Part shown: positions 26,455 to 34,406 of the stretch, in pieces
How the letters are laid out: every line of letters starts with the position of its first letter
How positions within the stretch are numbered: the stretch's first letter is position 1
Program-made: the position numbers and the translations under genes
Assembly: GCF_006151805.1 (NCBI RefSeq)
Contig: NZ_VDDA01000009.1
Coordinates: forward strand, 62,001 to 126,000
DNA length: 64,000 nt
Source: Methylobacterium terricola
GTDB lineage: Bacteria > Pseudomonadota > Alphaproteobacteria > Rhizobiales > Beijerinckiaceae
Direction: 5' to 3'
The notes under the pieces: generated by a model
The model's database searches: none
What the model was told of the DNA's origin: nothing
Seen by the model: only the letters and a program-made list of their open reading frames with translations

Positions 26455-26655
26455 ATGCTCGACGCCTACACCGCGACCGAGATCGTTCGTGCTCGACAAA
26501 TCCACGCGGCGGAGGGTGCTCGCGGCACCCTCTGGGACAGCACCGCCCGCTACCGGGACGGGTTGCCGAATTCGCCCATCTTGCTGACGGACGAGGACCG
26601 CGTCCGCTTCCTGGAGCAGGCGCGGGAAGAGATCCGCTGCCTGCACGCGAACTGA
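26455..26655 (+). CDS. Small protein of unknown function (66 aa)
   Basis: The 66-residue, mildly acidic, helical-looking protein starts MLDAYTATEIVRARQIHAAEG and ends RFLEQAREEIRCLHAN. GCAGGGAGAG precedes the ATG at good spacing. The upstream 174 bp include an AT-rich stretch (26311-26390) that could hold its promoter. No family is recognised. It converges on yggS with 10 bp between stops. Confidence 0.6.
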   Translation: MLDAYTATEIVRARQIHAAEGARGTLWDSTARYRDGLPNSPILLTDEDRVRFLEQAREEIRCLHAN

Positions 26656-26665
26656 GCGTCGCGCG

Positions 26666-27361
26666 TCAGCCCGTTGCGATGTCCTTGGGCTGACGCGCCC
26701 CGAAGATGGCGCTGCCGACCCGCACATGGGTCGCCCCCGCCTGGATCGCCGCCGGATAGTCGGCGCTCATCCCCATCGACAGGAGCGGCAGGGCGTGGCG
26801 GCGGGCGATCGCTGCCAGCAGGCCGAAATGCGCCGAGGGCGGGTCCTCCGCCGGCGGGATGCACATCAGACCCGAGATCGTGAGCCCGTGCGTCTCCGCG
26901 CATTCACGCAAGAACGCCGCGACGGCGCCCGGCGCCACGCCGCCCTTCTGCGGCTCCTCACCGGTATTGACCTGTACCAGCAGGGCGGGGTGCCGGCCGC
27001 TGCGCTGGATCTCCTTCGCCAGGGCCGCGGCGAGCGAGGTCCGGTCGAGGGTATGGATCACGTCGAACAGCTCGACCGCCTCGCGGGCCTTGTTCGATTG
27101 CAGCGGGCCGATCAGGTGCAGCTCGATCCCCTCCGCCTCCTCGCGCAAGGCGGGCCACTTGGCCTTCGCCTCCTGGACGTAGTTCTCGCCGAAGAGACGC
27201 TGGCCCGCCGCGAGGGCCGGCCGGATGCCCTCGGGGGGAATCGTCTTCGAGACGGCGATGAGCGCGACGCCGGCGGGATCGCGCTCGCTGTCCTCGGCCG
27301 CCCGGGCGACGGCCTCCCGCACTTCGGTCAGATTCGCCGTGACGGTCTGCGGGTCGATCAT
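26666..27361 (-). CDS. PLP-homeostasis protein YggS/PROSC
   Basis: The 231-residue single-domain fold-type III PLP protein begins with the usual short helix, then VALIAVSKTIPPEGIRPALAAG (PLP Lys at about residue 38), FGENYVQEA, LHLIGPLQSNKA, and LLVQVNTGEEPQKGG near the middle. LSMGMSADYPAAIQAGATHVRVG follows near the C terminus. These are hallmark motifs of the YggS family, which buffers free pyridoxal phosphate rather than catalysing a reaction. It is divergent from leuS. The open frame continues 56 codons upstream without family similarity. Confidence 0.96.
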   Translation of the reverse strand: MIDPQTVTANLTEVREAVARAAEDSERDPAGVALIAVSKTIPPEGIRPALAAGQRLFGENYVQEAKAKWPALREEAEGIELHLIGPLQSNKAREAVELFDVIHTLDRTSLAAALAKEIQRSGRHPALLVQVNTGEEPQKGGVAPGAVAAFLRECAETHGLTISGLMCIPPAEDPPSAHFGLLAAIARRHALPLLSMGMSADYPAAIQAGATHVRVGSAIFGARQPKDIATG

Positions 27362-27527
27362 GACCGACGCCTCTCTCGCTTGATTGTTGACCCTCGGGAC
27401 CAAACCGTGTCCTAGTCCGCCGGCGCCGCGCCGAGCAAGCTCAACCGTTTGCGGCCGTGACGTTTTCCCTTCATCCCTGCCGCCGGTGCTCACGGCGCCG
27501 GCGCCGACCGGTCGCAAAGACGCCGCC

Positions 27528-30119
27528 ATGGCCGAACGTTACAACGCGAAGGATTCCGAGCCCCACTGGCAGCAGGTGTGGGCCGAGCGCGAGATCTTCC
27601 GCACCCGCAACGACGATCCCCGTCCGAAATATTACGTGCTCGAGATGTTCCCCTACCCGTCGGGGCGCATCCATATGGGCCACGTGCGCAACTACGCCAT
27701 GGGCGACGTGGTGGCGCGCTACAAGCGCGCCAAGGGCTTCAACGTCCTGCATCCGATGGGCTGGGACGCCTTCGGCCTCCCGGCCGAGAACGCCGCGATG
27801 CAGAACAAGGTCAATCCGCGGGACTGGACCTACGCCAACATCGCGACGATGCGGGCGCAGCTGCAATCGATGGGCCTGTCGCTGGACTGGAGCCGCGAGA
27901 TCGCGACCTGCGATCCGGAATACTACAAGCACCAGCAGCGGATGTTCCTGGACTTCCTGAAGGCCGGGCTGGTCTCGCGCCGCACCGCCAAGGTGAACTG
28001 GGACCCGGTCGACCATACCGTGCTGGCCAACGAGCAGGTGATCGATGGGCGCGGCTGGCGCTCCGGCGCCCTCGTCGAGCAGCGCGAACTGACCCAATGG
28101 TTCTTCAAGATCACCGACTTCGCCCAGGATCTCGACGACCGGCTCGACACGCTGGAGCGCTGGCCGGAAAAGGTCCGGCTGATGCAGCGCAACTGGATCG
28201 GCCGCTCCGAGGGGCTGGAGCTGCGCTTCGCGCTCGAGCGCGCGCCCGAGGGCGCGAGCCCTGAGGTCACGGTCTACACCACCCGCCCCGACACGCTGTT
28301 CGGCGCCAAGTTCCTGGCGGTCGCCGCCGACCACCCGCTCGCCGCCGCGGTGGCGGCGGACAATCCGGCCCTGCAGGACTTCATCGCCGAGTGTCGGCGC
28401 ATGGGCACCGCGCAGGCCGCGATCGACACGGCGGAGAAGCTCGGCTTCGATACCGGGCTGAAGGTGCGGCATCCGCTGGATCCGTCCTGGACCCTGCCGG
28501 TCTACGTCGCGAATTTCGTGCTGATGGAGTACGGCACCGGCGCGGTGTTCGGCTGCCCGGCTCATGACCAGCGCGATCTCGACTTCGCCAACAAGTACGG
28601 CCTCGGCAACACCCCCGTCGTCTGCCCGCCGGACCAGGATCCCGCTACCTTCGTGATCACCGATACCGCCTATGACGGCGACGGCCGGATGATCAATTCG
28701 CGCTTCCTCGACGGGATGACGACCGACGAGGCGTTCAAGACCGTCGCCGACCGCCTGGAGGCCGAGACGCTCGACGGCGCTCCCATCGGCCGCCGCCGGG
28801 TGCAGTTCCGCCTGCGCGACTGGGGCGTCTCGCGCCAGCGCTACTGGGGCTGCCCGATCCCGGTGATCCACTGCGAGTCGTGCGGCGTCGTTCCGGTGCC
28901 GGTCGCCGACCTGCCGGTGCGGCTGCCGGAGGAGGTCTCGTTCGACGTGCCCGGCAACCCGCTGGAGCGCGACGCCGCCTGGCGCAACGTGCCGTGCCCG
29001 TGCTGCGGCAAGCCGGCCCGGCGCGAGACCGACACGATGGACACCTTCGTCGATTCGTCCTGGTACTTCGCCCGCTTCACCGCGCCGTGGCTCGAGGACG
29101 CGCCGACCGACAAGGCCGTGGCCGATCACTGGCTGCCGGTTGACCAGTATATCGGCGGCATCGAGCACGCGATCCTGCACCTGCTCTATTCCCGCTTCTT
29201 CATGCGGGCGATGCGCCAGACCGGCTGGGCCGGGCTCGACGAGCCTTTCGCCGGCCTGTTCACGCAGGGCATGGTCGTCCACGAGACCTATCGCGACGAG
29301 GCCGGTGCCTGGGTGCAGCCGGTCGACGTCAAGATCGTGACCGAGGACGGCGCCCGCAAAGCGTTTCACGTGAAAACTGACGCACCGGTCGCCATCGGGG
29401 CGATCGAGAAGATGTCGAAGTCGAAGAAGAACGTCGTCGACCCCGACGACATCATCGCCTCCTACGGCGCCGACACCGCCCGCTGGTTCATGCTGTCCGA
29501 CTCGCCGCCGGAGCGCGACGTGATCTGGACCGAGGACGGCGTGCAGGGGGCCTCGCGTTTCGTCCAGCGCGTCTGGCGCATGGTGAGCGAGGTCGCCGAG
29601 GGCGGCACCGTGCCGGCGGCGTCCGACAGCGAGGCGGCGCTGAAGGCGGCGCACAAGGCCCTGGCCGCGGTCGGCGAGGACATCGAGCGCCTGCGCTTCA
29701 ACCGCTGCGTCGCCCATGTCTACGAGCTGGCGAACAGCCTGCAGGACGCGGTCAACGCCGAGCGTGGCCATGCCCCCTCCCCTGCCTTGCGGGAAGCGAC
29801 GCTGATTCTGGTTCAGCTCATCGCCCCGATGATGCCGCACCTCGCCGAGACCTGCTGGACCGCGCTCCAGCAGGACGGCTTGGTGGCGGAAGCGGCCTGG
29901 CCCGCCGTGAGGCACGACCTCTTGGTCGAGGACAGCATCACGCTGCCGGTCCAGATCAACGGCCGCAAGCGCGCCGACGTGACGGTGAAGCGCGATGCCG
30001 ATCAGGCGTCCGTGCAGGAGGCGGTACTGGCGCTCGAGGCCGTTCAGCGTGCGCTGGAGGGCAAGGCTCCCCGCAAGGTGATCGTGGTGCCGCTGCGCAT
30101 CGTCAACATCGTGGTCTGA
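27528..30119 (+). CDS. leuS: Leucyl-tRNA synthetase
   Basis: The 863-residue class Ia synthetase has MFPYPSGRIHMGHVRNY (HIGH motif HMGH), KMSKSKKN near residue 640, the CP1 editing domain with TTRPDTLFGAKFLAVAADHP, and a zinc-like knot C-x-x-C pair (HCESCG and CPCCGK). The C-terminal ITLPVQINGRKRADVTV is typical. It is 166 bp from the divergent yggS and precedes lptE and holA, the usual alphaproteobacterial order. A parS-like site is embedded at codons for A-F-H-V-K. Confidence 0.98.
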   Translation: MAERYNAKDSEPHWQQVWAEREIFRTRNDDPRPKYYVLEMFPYPSGRIHMGHVRNYAMGDVVARYKRAKGFNVLHPMGWDAFGLPAENAAMQNKVNPRDWTYANIATMRAQLQSMGLSLDWSREIATCDPEYYKHQQRMFLDFLKAGLVSRRTAKVNWDPVDHTVLANEQVIDGRGWRSGALVEQRELTQWFFKITDFAQDLDDRLDTLERWPEKVRLMQRNWIGRSEGLELRFALERAPEGASPEVTVYTTRPDTLFGAKFLAVAADHPLAAAVAADNPALQDFIAECRRMGTAQAAIDTAEKLGFDTGLKVRHPLDPSWTLPVYVANFVLMEYGTGAVFGCPAHDQRDLDFANKYGLGNTPVVCPPDQDPATFVITDTAYDGDGRMINSRFLDGMTTDEAFKTVADRLEAETLDGAPIGRRRVQFRLRDWGVSRQRYWGCPIPVIHCESCGVVPVPVADLPVRLPEEVSFDVPGNPLERDAAWRNVPCPCCGKPARRETDTMDTFVDSSWYFARFTAPWLEDAPTDKAVADHWLPVDQYIGGIEHAILHLLYSRFFMRAMRQTGWAGLDEPFAGLFTQGMVVHETYRDEAGAWVQPVDVKIVTEDGARKAFHVKTDAPVAIGAIEKMSKSKKNVVDPDDIIASYGADTARWFMLSDSPPERDVIWTEDGVQGASRFVQRVWRMVSEVAEGGTVPAASDSEAALKAAHKALAAVGEDIERLRFNRCVAHVYELANSLQDAVNAERGHAPSPALREATLILVQLIAPMMPHLAETCWTALQQDGLVAEAAWPAVRHDLLVEDSITLPVQINGRKRADVTVKRDADQASVQEAVLALEAVQRALEGKAPRKVIVVPLRIVNIVV
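29362..29377. promoter_or_regulatory. parS: parS-like site inside leuS (13/16)
   Basis: CGTTTCACGTGAAAAC keeps the GTTTCACGTGAAA core of the parS consensus. It differs at the first and last two bases. The identical 16-mer occurs at 36339-36354. It lies about 3.5 kb from parB. Confidence 0.55.
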
Positions 30120-30146
30120 CCGACCAGGTGACGAGCCAATAATCCG

Positions 30147-30176
30147 GGGCCCGGCGATCCGCTGATCGTCGGGCCC
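30147..30176 (+). terminator. Terminator after leuS
   Basis: GGGCCCGGCGATC at 30147-30159 and GATCGTCGGGCCC at 30164-30176 form a 13-bp stem with one G-T or mismatch position and a CGCT loop, followed by TTCTCAT. Its position 28 bp after the leuS stop fits an intrinsic terminator with a weak U-tract, separating leuS from lptE. Confidence 0.7.
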
Positions 30177-30382
30177 TTCTCATGTCATCCCCGCTTTTCA
30201 CGGCGTTGCGGCGTCGCGGCCCTGCTGTCGCCGTAGAAAGTCTTTAGATCGATTCCCCTATCGTGACGGCCCCGACGGGCACGGCCCGAAAGGTCTCAGC
30301 CTCCCCCTTGGCAGGTCGGCGGCGGGGCGGTAACGGCGTCAGCGTAGCGGTCACGAGGCAAGCGGTGGCAGGACGGACCTTC

Positions 30383-30919
30383 ATGGCAGGCAGCACGGCG
30401 AAGACGGCGCGGAACCTCACTCTCGTCGCCACCCTGGCGCTCGGCCTCTCGGCCTGTTTCCGGCCGCTCTACGGGCCGACCGCCTCGGGCGCGCCCCTGA
30501 GCGCAGTGCTCGCCTCGATCCAGGTCGAACCGGCGAAGACCGCTCAGGGCCAGGAGCGCCTCGGCCATTATCTGCGCAGCGAGCTGGTCTTCGATCTCGA
30601 CGGCTCCGGCACCCCGTCGGAGAAGAGGTACCGCCTGACACTCACAGCCAGCGAGTCGGTGCAGACGCCGATCGTCAGCTCGCTCACCGGCCGCGCCGAA
30701 TCGGCGACCCTGCTCGGTACCGCCTCCTACAAGGTCCAGACCCTGTCCGGCGACCGCACGATCACCGAGGGCGTCGCGCAGGGGACCGCCACCTACGACC
30801 GCTCGGCCCAGCGCTTCGCCAGCCTGCGCGCCGCGCGCGACGCCGAAATCCGCCTGGCCAAGCTTCTGTCCGAGCAGATCAAGACCCGCGTCGCCGCGAT
30901 CCTGGCGACCCAGCCCTGA
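30383..30919 (+). CDS. lptE: LPS-assembly lipoprotein
   Basis: The 178-residue lipoprotein pairs with LptD to insert lipopolysaccharide in the outer membrane. The N terminus has a lipoprotein signal ending TLALGLSAC, with the lipidated Cys at about residue 23, followed by FRPLYGPTASG, a strong marker of alphaproteobacterial LptE. Conservation is otherwise low, so position between leuS and holA is the supporting evidence. ATG 30383 is preferred; the frame extends 40 codons upstream. It ends 7 bp before holA. Confidence 0.9.
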   Translation: MAGSTAKTARNLTLVATLALGLSACFRPLYGPTASGAPLSAVLASIQVEPAKTAQGQERLGHYLRSELVFDLDGSGTPSEKRYRLTLTASESVQTPIVSSLTGRAESATLLGTASYKVQTLSGDRTITEGVAQGTATYDRSAQRFASLRAARDAEIRLAKLLSEQIKTRVAAILATQP

Positions 30920-30926
30920 GCGCATC

Positions 30927-31955
30927 ATGACTGCCGTGAAGGCCGGCGAGGTCGAGGGTTTGCTGCGTCGCGGCCCCGACCCGCGCATCGCCGTGATCCT
31001 GGTCTACGGACCCGATACCGGACTCGTCGCCGAGCGCGCCCGTCTGCTCGCCGAGAAGGCGGTCGACGATCCGTCGGACCCTTTCGCGCTGGTCAAGCTC
31101 GACGGCGATACGCTGGCGAGCGATCCCGGCCGCCTCATCGACGAGGCCGGCACGGTCGGGCTGTTCGGCGGCAAGCGTGCGGTCTGGGTCCGCCCGGGCA
31201 GCCGTAACTATGCCCCGGCGGTCGAGGCCGCGCTGAAGCAGGATGGCGCGGATACCCGGATCGTGGTCGAGGCCGGCGACCTCGCCAAGTCGGCGCCCTT
31301 GCGCGTCGTCTGCGAGCGCTCGCCCAAGGCGCTCGCGATCCCATGCTACCCCGACGATGCCGGCACCCTCGCCGACCTGATCGAGCGTACCCTGCGGGCC
31401 GACGGCTTGCGCATCACCCGTGAGGCCCGCGATCTGCTCGCGGGCAGTCTCGGCGGCGATCGACGGGCGAGCCTCGGCGAGATCGAGAAGCTCGCGCTCT
31501 ACGCCCGCGGCCAGGCCGAGATCGGGATCGACGATGTCGAGGCGATCGGCAGCGACGTCTCGGGCTCGATGCTCAATGCCCTGATCGACGCCGCCTTCGC
31601 GGGGCGAATCGCTGAGACCGAGCGCAGCTACCGCCGCTTCCAGATCGAGGGCATGGACGCCTCGGTGATGCTGGGGGGTGCGCTCCGTCACGCCGTCACG
31701 CTGCTCGCCACCCGCCTCGACGGCGAGGGCAAGAGCCCCGCCGCGATGGTGGCGGGCTGGCGCGGCCTGCATTTCCGGCGGCAGCGGATCGTGGAGACGC
31801 AGCTCGCCCGCTGGAGCCCGGCCTCGTTGCGCCGGGCGGTGTCGCTGCTGCAGGAGGCGGTGCTCAATGCCCGACGCGCCGGCGGCGCGTTCTCGCACGC
31901 GATCGCCGGCGACCTGTTCCTGCGCCTCGCCAACGAGGCGGCACGGCGGGGTTGA
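30927..31955 (+). CDS. holA: DNA polymerase III delta subunit
   Basis: The 342-residue clamp-loader subunit opens the beta sliding clamp. Recognisable segments are IAVILVYGPDTGLVAERARLLAEK (degenerate P-loop region), LFGGKRAVWVRPGSRNYAP and LAIPCYPDDAGTLADLI. Later come GDRRASLGEIEKLALYA and the C-terminal collar ending LQEAVLNARRAGGAFSHAIAGDLFLRLA. The degenerate P-loop without GKT is normal for delta. It starts 7 bp after lptE and converges with parB. Confidence 0.93.
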   Translation: MTAVKAGEVEGLLRRGPDPRIAVILVYGPDTGLVAERARLLAEKAVDDPSDPFALVKLDGDTLASDPGRLIDEAGTVGLFGGKRAVWVRPGSRNYAPAVEAALKQDGADTRIVVEAGDLAKSAPLRVVCERSPKALAIPCYPDDAGTLADLIERTLRADGLRITREARDLLAGSLGGDRRASLGEIEKLALYARGQAEIGIDDVEAIGSDVSGSMLNALIDAAFAGRIAETERSYRRFQIEGMDASVMLGGALRHAVTLLATRLDGEGKSPAAMVAGWRGLHFRRQRIVETQLARWSPASLRRAVSLLQEAVLNARRAGGAFSHAIAGDLFLRLANEAARRG

Positions 31956-31967
31956 CCCCCCTACCCT

Positions 31968-31987
31968 GCCGGGCCCTGGGGCCCGGC
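31968..31987. terminator. Palindrome between convergent holA and parB
   Basis: GCCGGGCCC at 31968-31976 is the exact reverse complement of GGGCCCGGC at 31979-31987. It sits in the 41-bp space between the holA and parB stops, a likely bidirectional terminator. Confidence 0.6.
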
Positions 31988-31996
31988 GACTTGGCT

Positions 31997-32884
31997 CTAC
32001 ATCTCCAGGCGCCGGCACAGCCCGTCGAGCTGGTCGAGGCTGGCGTAGCGAAGGCGGACCTCGCCGCCGCCGCCCTTGGTCTCGATCGACACCGCCACGC
32101 CGAGAGCGTCCTCCAGGCGCCGCTCGAGGGCGCGAGTGTCGGCATCCTTCTCGACCGGGCTCTTGCGCGGCCGGCCGGGGCGCGGACCAGTGCCGGTCTG
32201 CTCGCCGGCAGCGAGCGCCTCGACCTCGCGCACCGTCATCCCGTCCTCGATCACCCGGCGGGCGATGCCCTCCGGATCCTTGACCGCGAGGAGCGCCCGG
32301 GCGTGACCAGCCGTGAGGCTGCCGGCGATGACGTGATCCTGGACGCCCGGCGGCAATTGCAGCAGGCGCAGCGTGTTGGCGAGGTGGCTGCGGCTCTTGC
32401 CGATGATCTCGGCGAGTTCGGTTTGGGTGTAGCGGAACTCGCTCATCAGCCGCTCGTAGCCCGCCGCCTCCTCGATGGCGTTGAGATCCGCGCGCTGGAC
32501 GTTCTCCAGGATGGCGTATTCGAGCGAGGTGCGGTCGTCGATCTCGACCGTGACCACCGGGACCTCGTGCAGGCCGGCGCGCTGCGCCGCGCGCCAGCGC
32601 CGCTCGCCGGCGACGATCTCGAACGCGTCCGGCAGGTTGGCCAGCGCCCGGACGACGATCGGCTGAATCACCCCGCGGGTGCGGATCGACGCCGACAGCT
32701 CCTCGAGTTCGGTCTCGGCGAAATGGCGGCGCGGGTTGCGGGGGTTCGGCCGCAGGAACTCGATCGGCACCCGCCGCTGTCCGGCCTTCGTCTTCTCGGG
32801 GGCAGCAGGGGCCTCCTCGCCGAAATCGCCGATCAGCGCCGCGAGACCCCGCCCGAGGCGCGGCCGCGCTCCCTCCTCCGCCAT
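31997..32884 (-). CDS. parB: Chromosome-partitioning protein ParB
   Basis: The 295-residue protein begins MAEEGARPRLGRGLAALIGD (LGRGL is the ParA-interacting tip). It continues with the N-terminal CTPase domain: VIQPIVVRALANLPDAFEIV, then GERRWRAAQRAG (the GERRxRA box) and ILENVQRADLNAIEEA (the ENxQR box). The HTH follows (YTQTELAEIIGKSRSHLANT) and a C-terminal dimerisation segment. It loads at parS. ATG 32893 and ATG 32911 are alternative starts; the latter lies 9 bp past the parA stop. parA and parB form an operon with mnmG and rsmG. Confidence 0.96.
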   Translation of the reverse strand: MAEEGARPRLGRGLAALIGDFGEEAPAAPEKTKAGQRRVPIEFLRPNPRNPRRHFAETELEELSASIRTRGVIQPIVVRALANLPDAFEIVAGERRWRAAQRAGLHEVPVVTVEIDDRTSLEYAILENVQRADLNAIEEAAGYERLMSEFRYTQTELAEIIGKSRSHLANTLRLLQLPPGVQDHVIAGSLTAGHARALLAVKDPEGIARRVIEDGMTVREVEALAAGEQTGTGPRPGRPRKSPVEKDADTRALERRLEDALGVAVSIETKGGGGEVRLRYASLDQLDGLCRRLEM

Positions 32885-32919
32885 GCCCTTCATCCTCTCA
32901 TCGACTCCCATACGCTGGT

Positions 32920-33768
32920 TCAGGCCGCGGCCGGCAGGCGGCCTTCCCGTTGGATGACCTCGGAGGCGAGCCGCAGATAGGCCTGCGACCCGGCGCATTT
33001 GAGGTCGTAGAGCAGCACCGGCTTGCCGTGCGACGGTGCCTCGGACACGCGCACATTGCGGGGGATCATGGTCTCGTAGACCTTGTCGCCCATGAATTCG
33101 CGCACATCGGCGACGACCTGCGCCGACAGGTTGTTGCGCGGATCGAACATCGTCAGCACCACGCCCTGGATCGCCAGGCGCGGATTGAGGGCGCCCTTGA
33201 CCTGCTCGACGGTGCGCAGCAGCTGGCTCAGACCCTCAAGCGCGAAGAACTCGCATTGCAGCGGCACCAGTACTGCGTGGGCCGCGGCGAGCGCGTTGAG
33301 CGTCAGCAGGTTGAGCGAGGGCGGGCAGTCGATCAGCACGTAGGTGTAACGCTGATCCGCCGGCATCTCGCCCCGGTCGAGGGGCTCGAGCGCCCGGCGC
33401 AGGCGCTGCGCCCGGTCGGGCGCGCTCGCCATCGCCATTTCGAGGCCGAGCAGGTCCATGGTCGAGGGGACCAGCGAGAGGCGCGGCACCGCGGTGACCT
33501 GCACCGCTTCGGCCAGGAGCGCCTCGCCGGCGAGCACGTCGTAGGTCGAGAGGCGGCGCTGGCGGCGGTCGATCCCGAGACCGGTCGAGGCGTTGCCCTG
33601 CGGGTCGAGATCGACGATCAGCACGTGCTCGCCGATAGCTGCCAGTGCGGTACCGAGGTTGATCGCCGTGGTGGTCTTGCCGACGCCGCCCTTCTGATTG
33701 GCGAGCGCGATGATGCGCAGGGGCCGCGGGCTGCCGCTCACCTGCGACTCAGGGGGTTCCGCGATCAT
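32920..33768 (-). CDS. parA: Chromosome-partitioning ATPase ParA
   Basis: The 282-residue Walker-type ATPase drives origin segregation. It has the deviant Walker A KGGVGKTTTAINLG, the A' motif VLIVDLDPQGNAS and the switch LIDCPPSLNLLTLNAL. The start overlaps the stop of rsmG by 4 bp (ATGA) and its stop is 8 bp before the longest parB start, so translation is probably coupled. The absence of an N-terminal HTH identifies it as a chromosomal rather than a P1-type ParA. Confidence 0.97.
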   Translation of the reverse strand: MIAEPPESQVSGSPRPLRIIALANQKGGVGKTTTAINLGTALAAIGEHVLIVDLDPQGNASTGLGIDRRQRRLSTYDVLAGEALLAEAVQVTAVPRLSLVPSTMDLLGLEMAMASAPDRAQRLRRALEPLDRGEMPADQRYTYVLIDCPPSLNLLTLNALAAAHAVLVPLQCEFFALEGLSQLLRTVEQVKGALNPRLAIQGVVLTMFDPRNNLSAQVVADVREFMGDKVYETMIPRNVRVSEAPSHGKPVLLYDLKCAGSQAYLRLASEVIQREGRLPAAA

Positions 33769-34406
33769 GGGAGAAGGCCGCTCACTGTGGAGACGCGGAC
33801 GATTCTGGCCTCAGAATCGGTCCGGCTCGGGATCAGATCCGCGGTAAATCTCCACCTTTCCTCCGCATCGGTCAATTCGGTTAAGACATCACGCCCTTTC
33901 GGAAAAAGCCCGGTGGCTCCGTTTTTCAACAGCGGTTCGGTCCAGGCGAGCAGCTGGGACAGGGGCGCCAGCGCCCGTGCGGTGACGATCTGCGAATCGG
34001 CGAAGCGCTCGATCACCGTTTCGATGCGGGCGACGTGGATGCGGGCCGGCGCCCCCGTCAGGCGCGCAGTCTCTTGCAGAAACGCGCCCTTGCGGCCGTT
34101 GCTCTCGACCAGATCGACGCGGAAACCCGGCCGCTCGCGCCCGGCGATCGCCAGGATCAGTCCTGGAATGCCGGCGCCGCTGCCGAGATCGAGCCAGCGC
34201 GTCGCCTCGGGGGCGAGGGCCAGCAGTTGCAGCGAATCGGCGACGTGGCGGCTCCAGACCTCGCGGAGGGTCGAAGGGCCGACGAGGTTCTTGATCGATT
34301 GCCAGCGGTTGAGCTGGGCAACGTAAAGATCGAGGGCCGCCGCTGTTTCACGTGAAACGCCGGCCTGGCGCAGGACGGCATCGCGGCCGGGAGCATGATC
34401 CGTCAT
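33765..34406 (-). CDS. rsmG: 16S rRNA (guanine-527-N7)-methyltransferase
   Basis: The 213-residue SAM-dependent enzyme has LDLGSGAGIPGLILAIAG (SAM motif I), VDLVESNGRKGAFLQE and VTARALAPLSQLLAW, typical of RsmG/GidB. Its N-terminal A-G-V-S-R-E-T codons contain the parS-like site at 34344-34359. It overlaps mnmG by 4 bp at the start and parA by 4 bp at the end. Confidence 0.96.
   Translation of the reverse strand: MTDHAPGRDAVLRQAGVSRETAAALDLYVAQLNRWQSIKNLVGPSTLREVWSRHVADSLQLLALAPEATRWLDLGSGAGIPGLILAIAGRERPGFRVDLVESNGRKGAFLQETARLTGAPARIHVARIETVIERFADSQIVTARALAPLSQLLAWTEPLLKNGATGLFPKGRDVLTELTDAEERWRFTADLIPSRTDSEARIVRVSTVSGLLP
34344..34359. promoter_or_regulatory. parS: parS-like site inside rsmG (15/16)
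   Basis: TGTTTCACGTGAAACG matches the parS consensus except for the last base. On the coding strand it encodes V-S-R-E-T. It lies 0.6 kb upstream of parA. Confidence 0.85.

Noticed and set aside
29362..29377. The parS-like 16-mer as a chance match within leuS
   Set aside because: The identical 16-mer recurs upstream of mnmG and three further sites flank parAB, so it is retained as a candidate.
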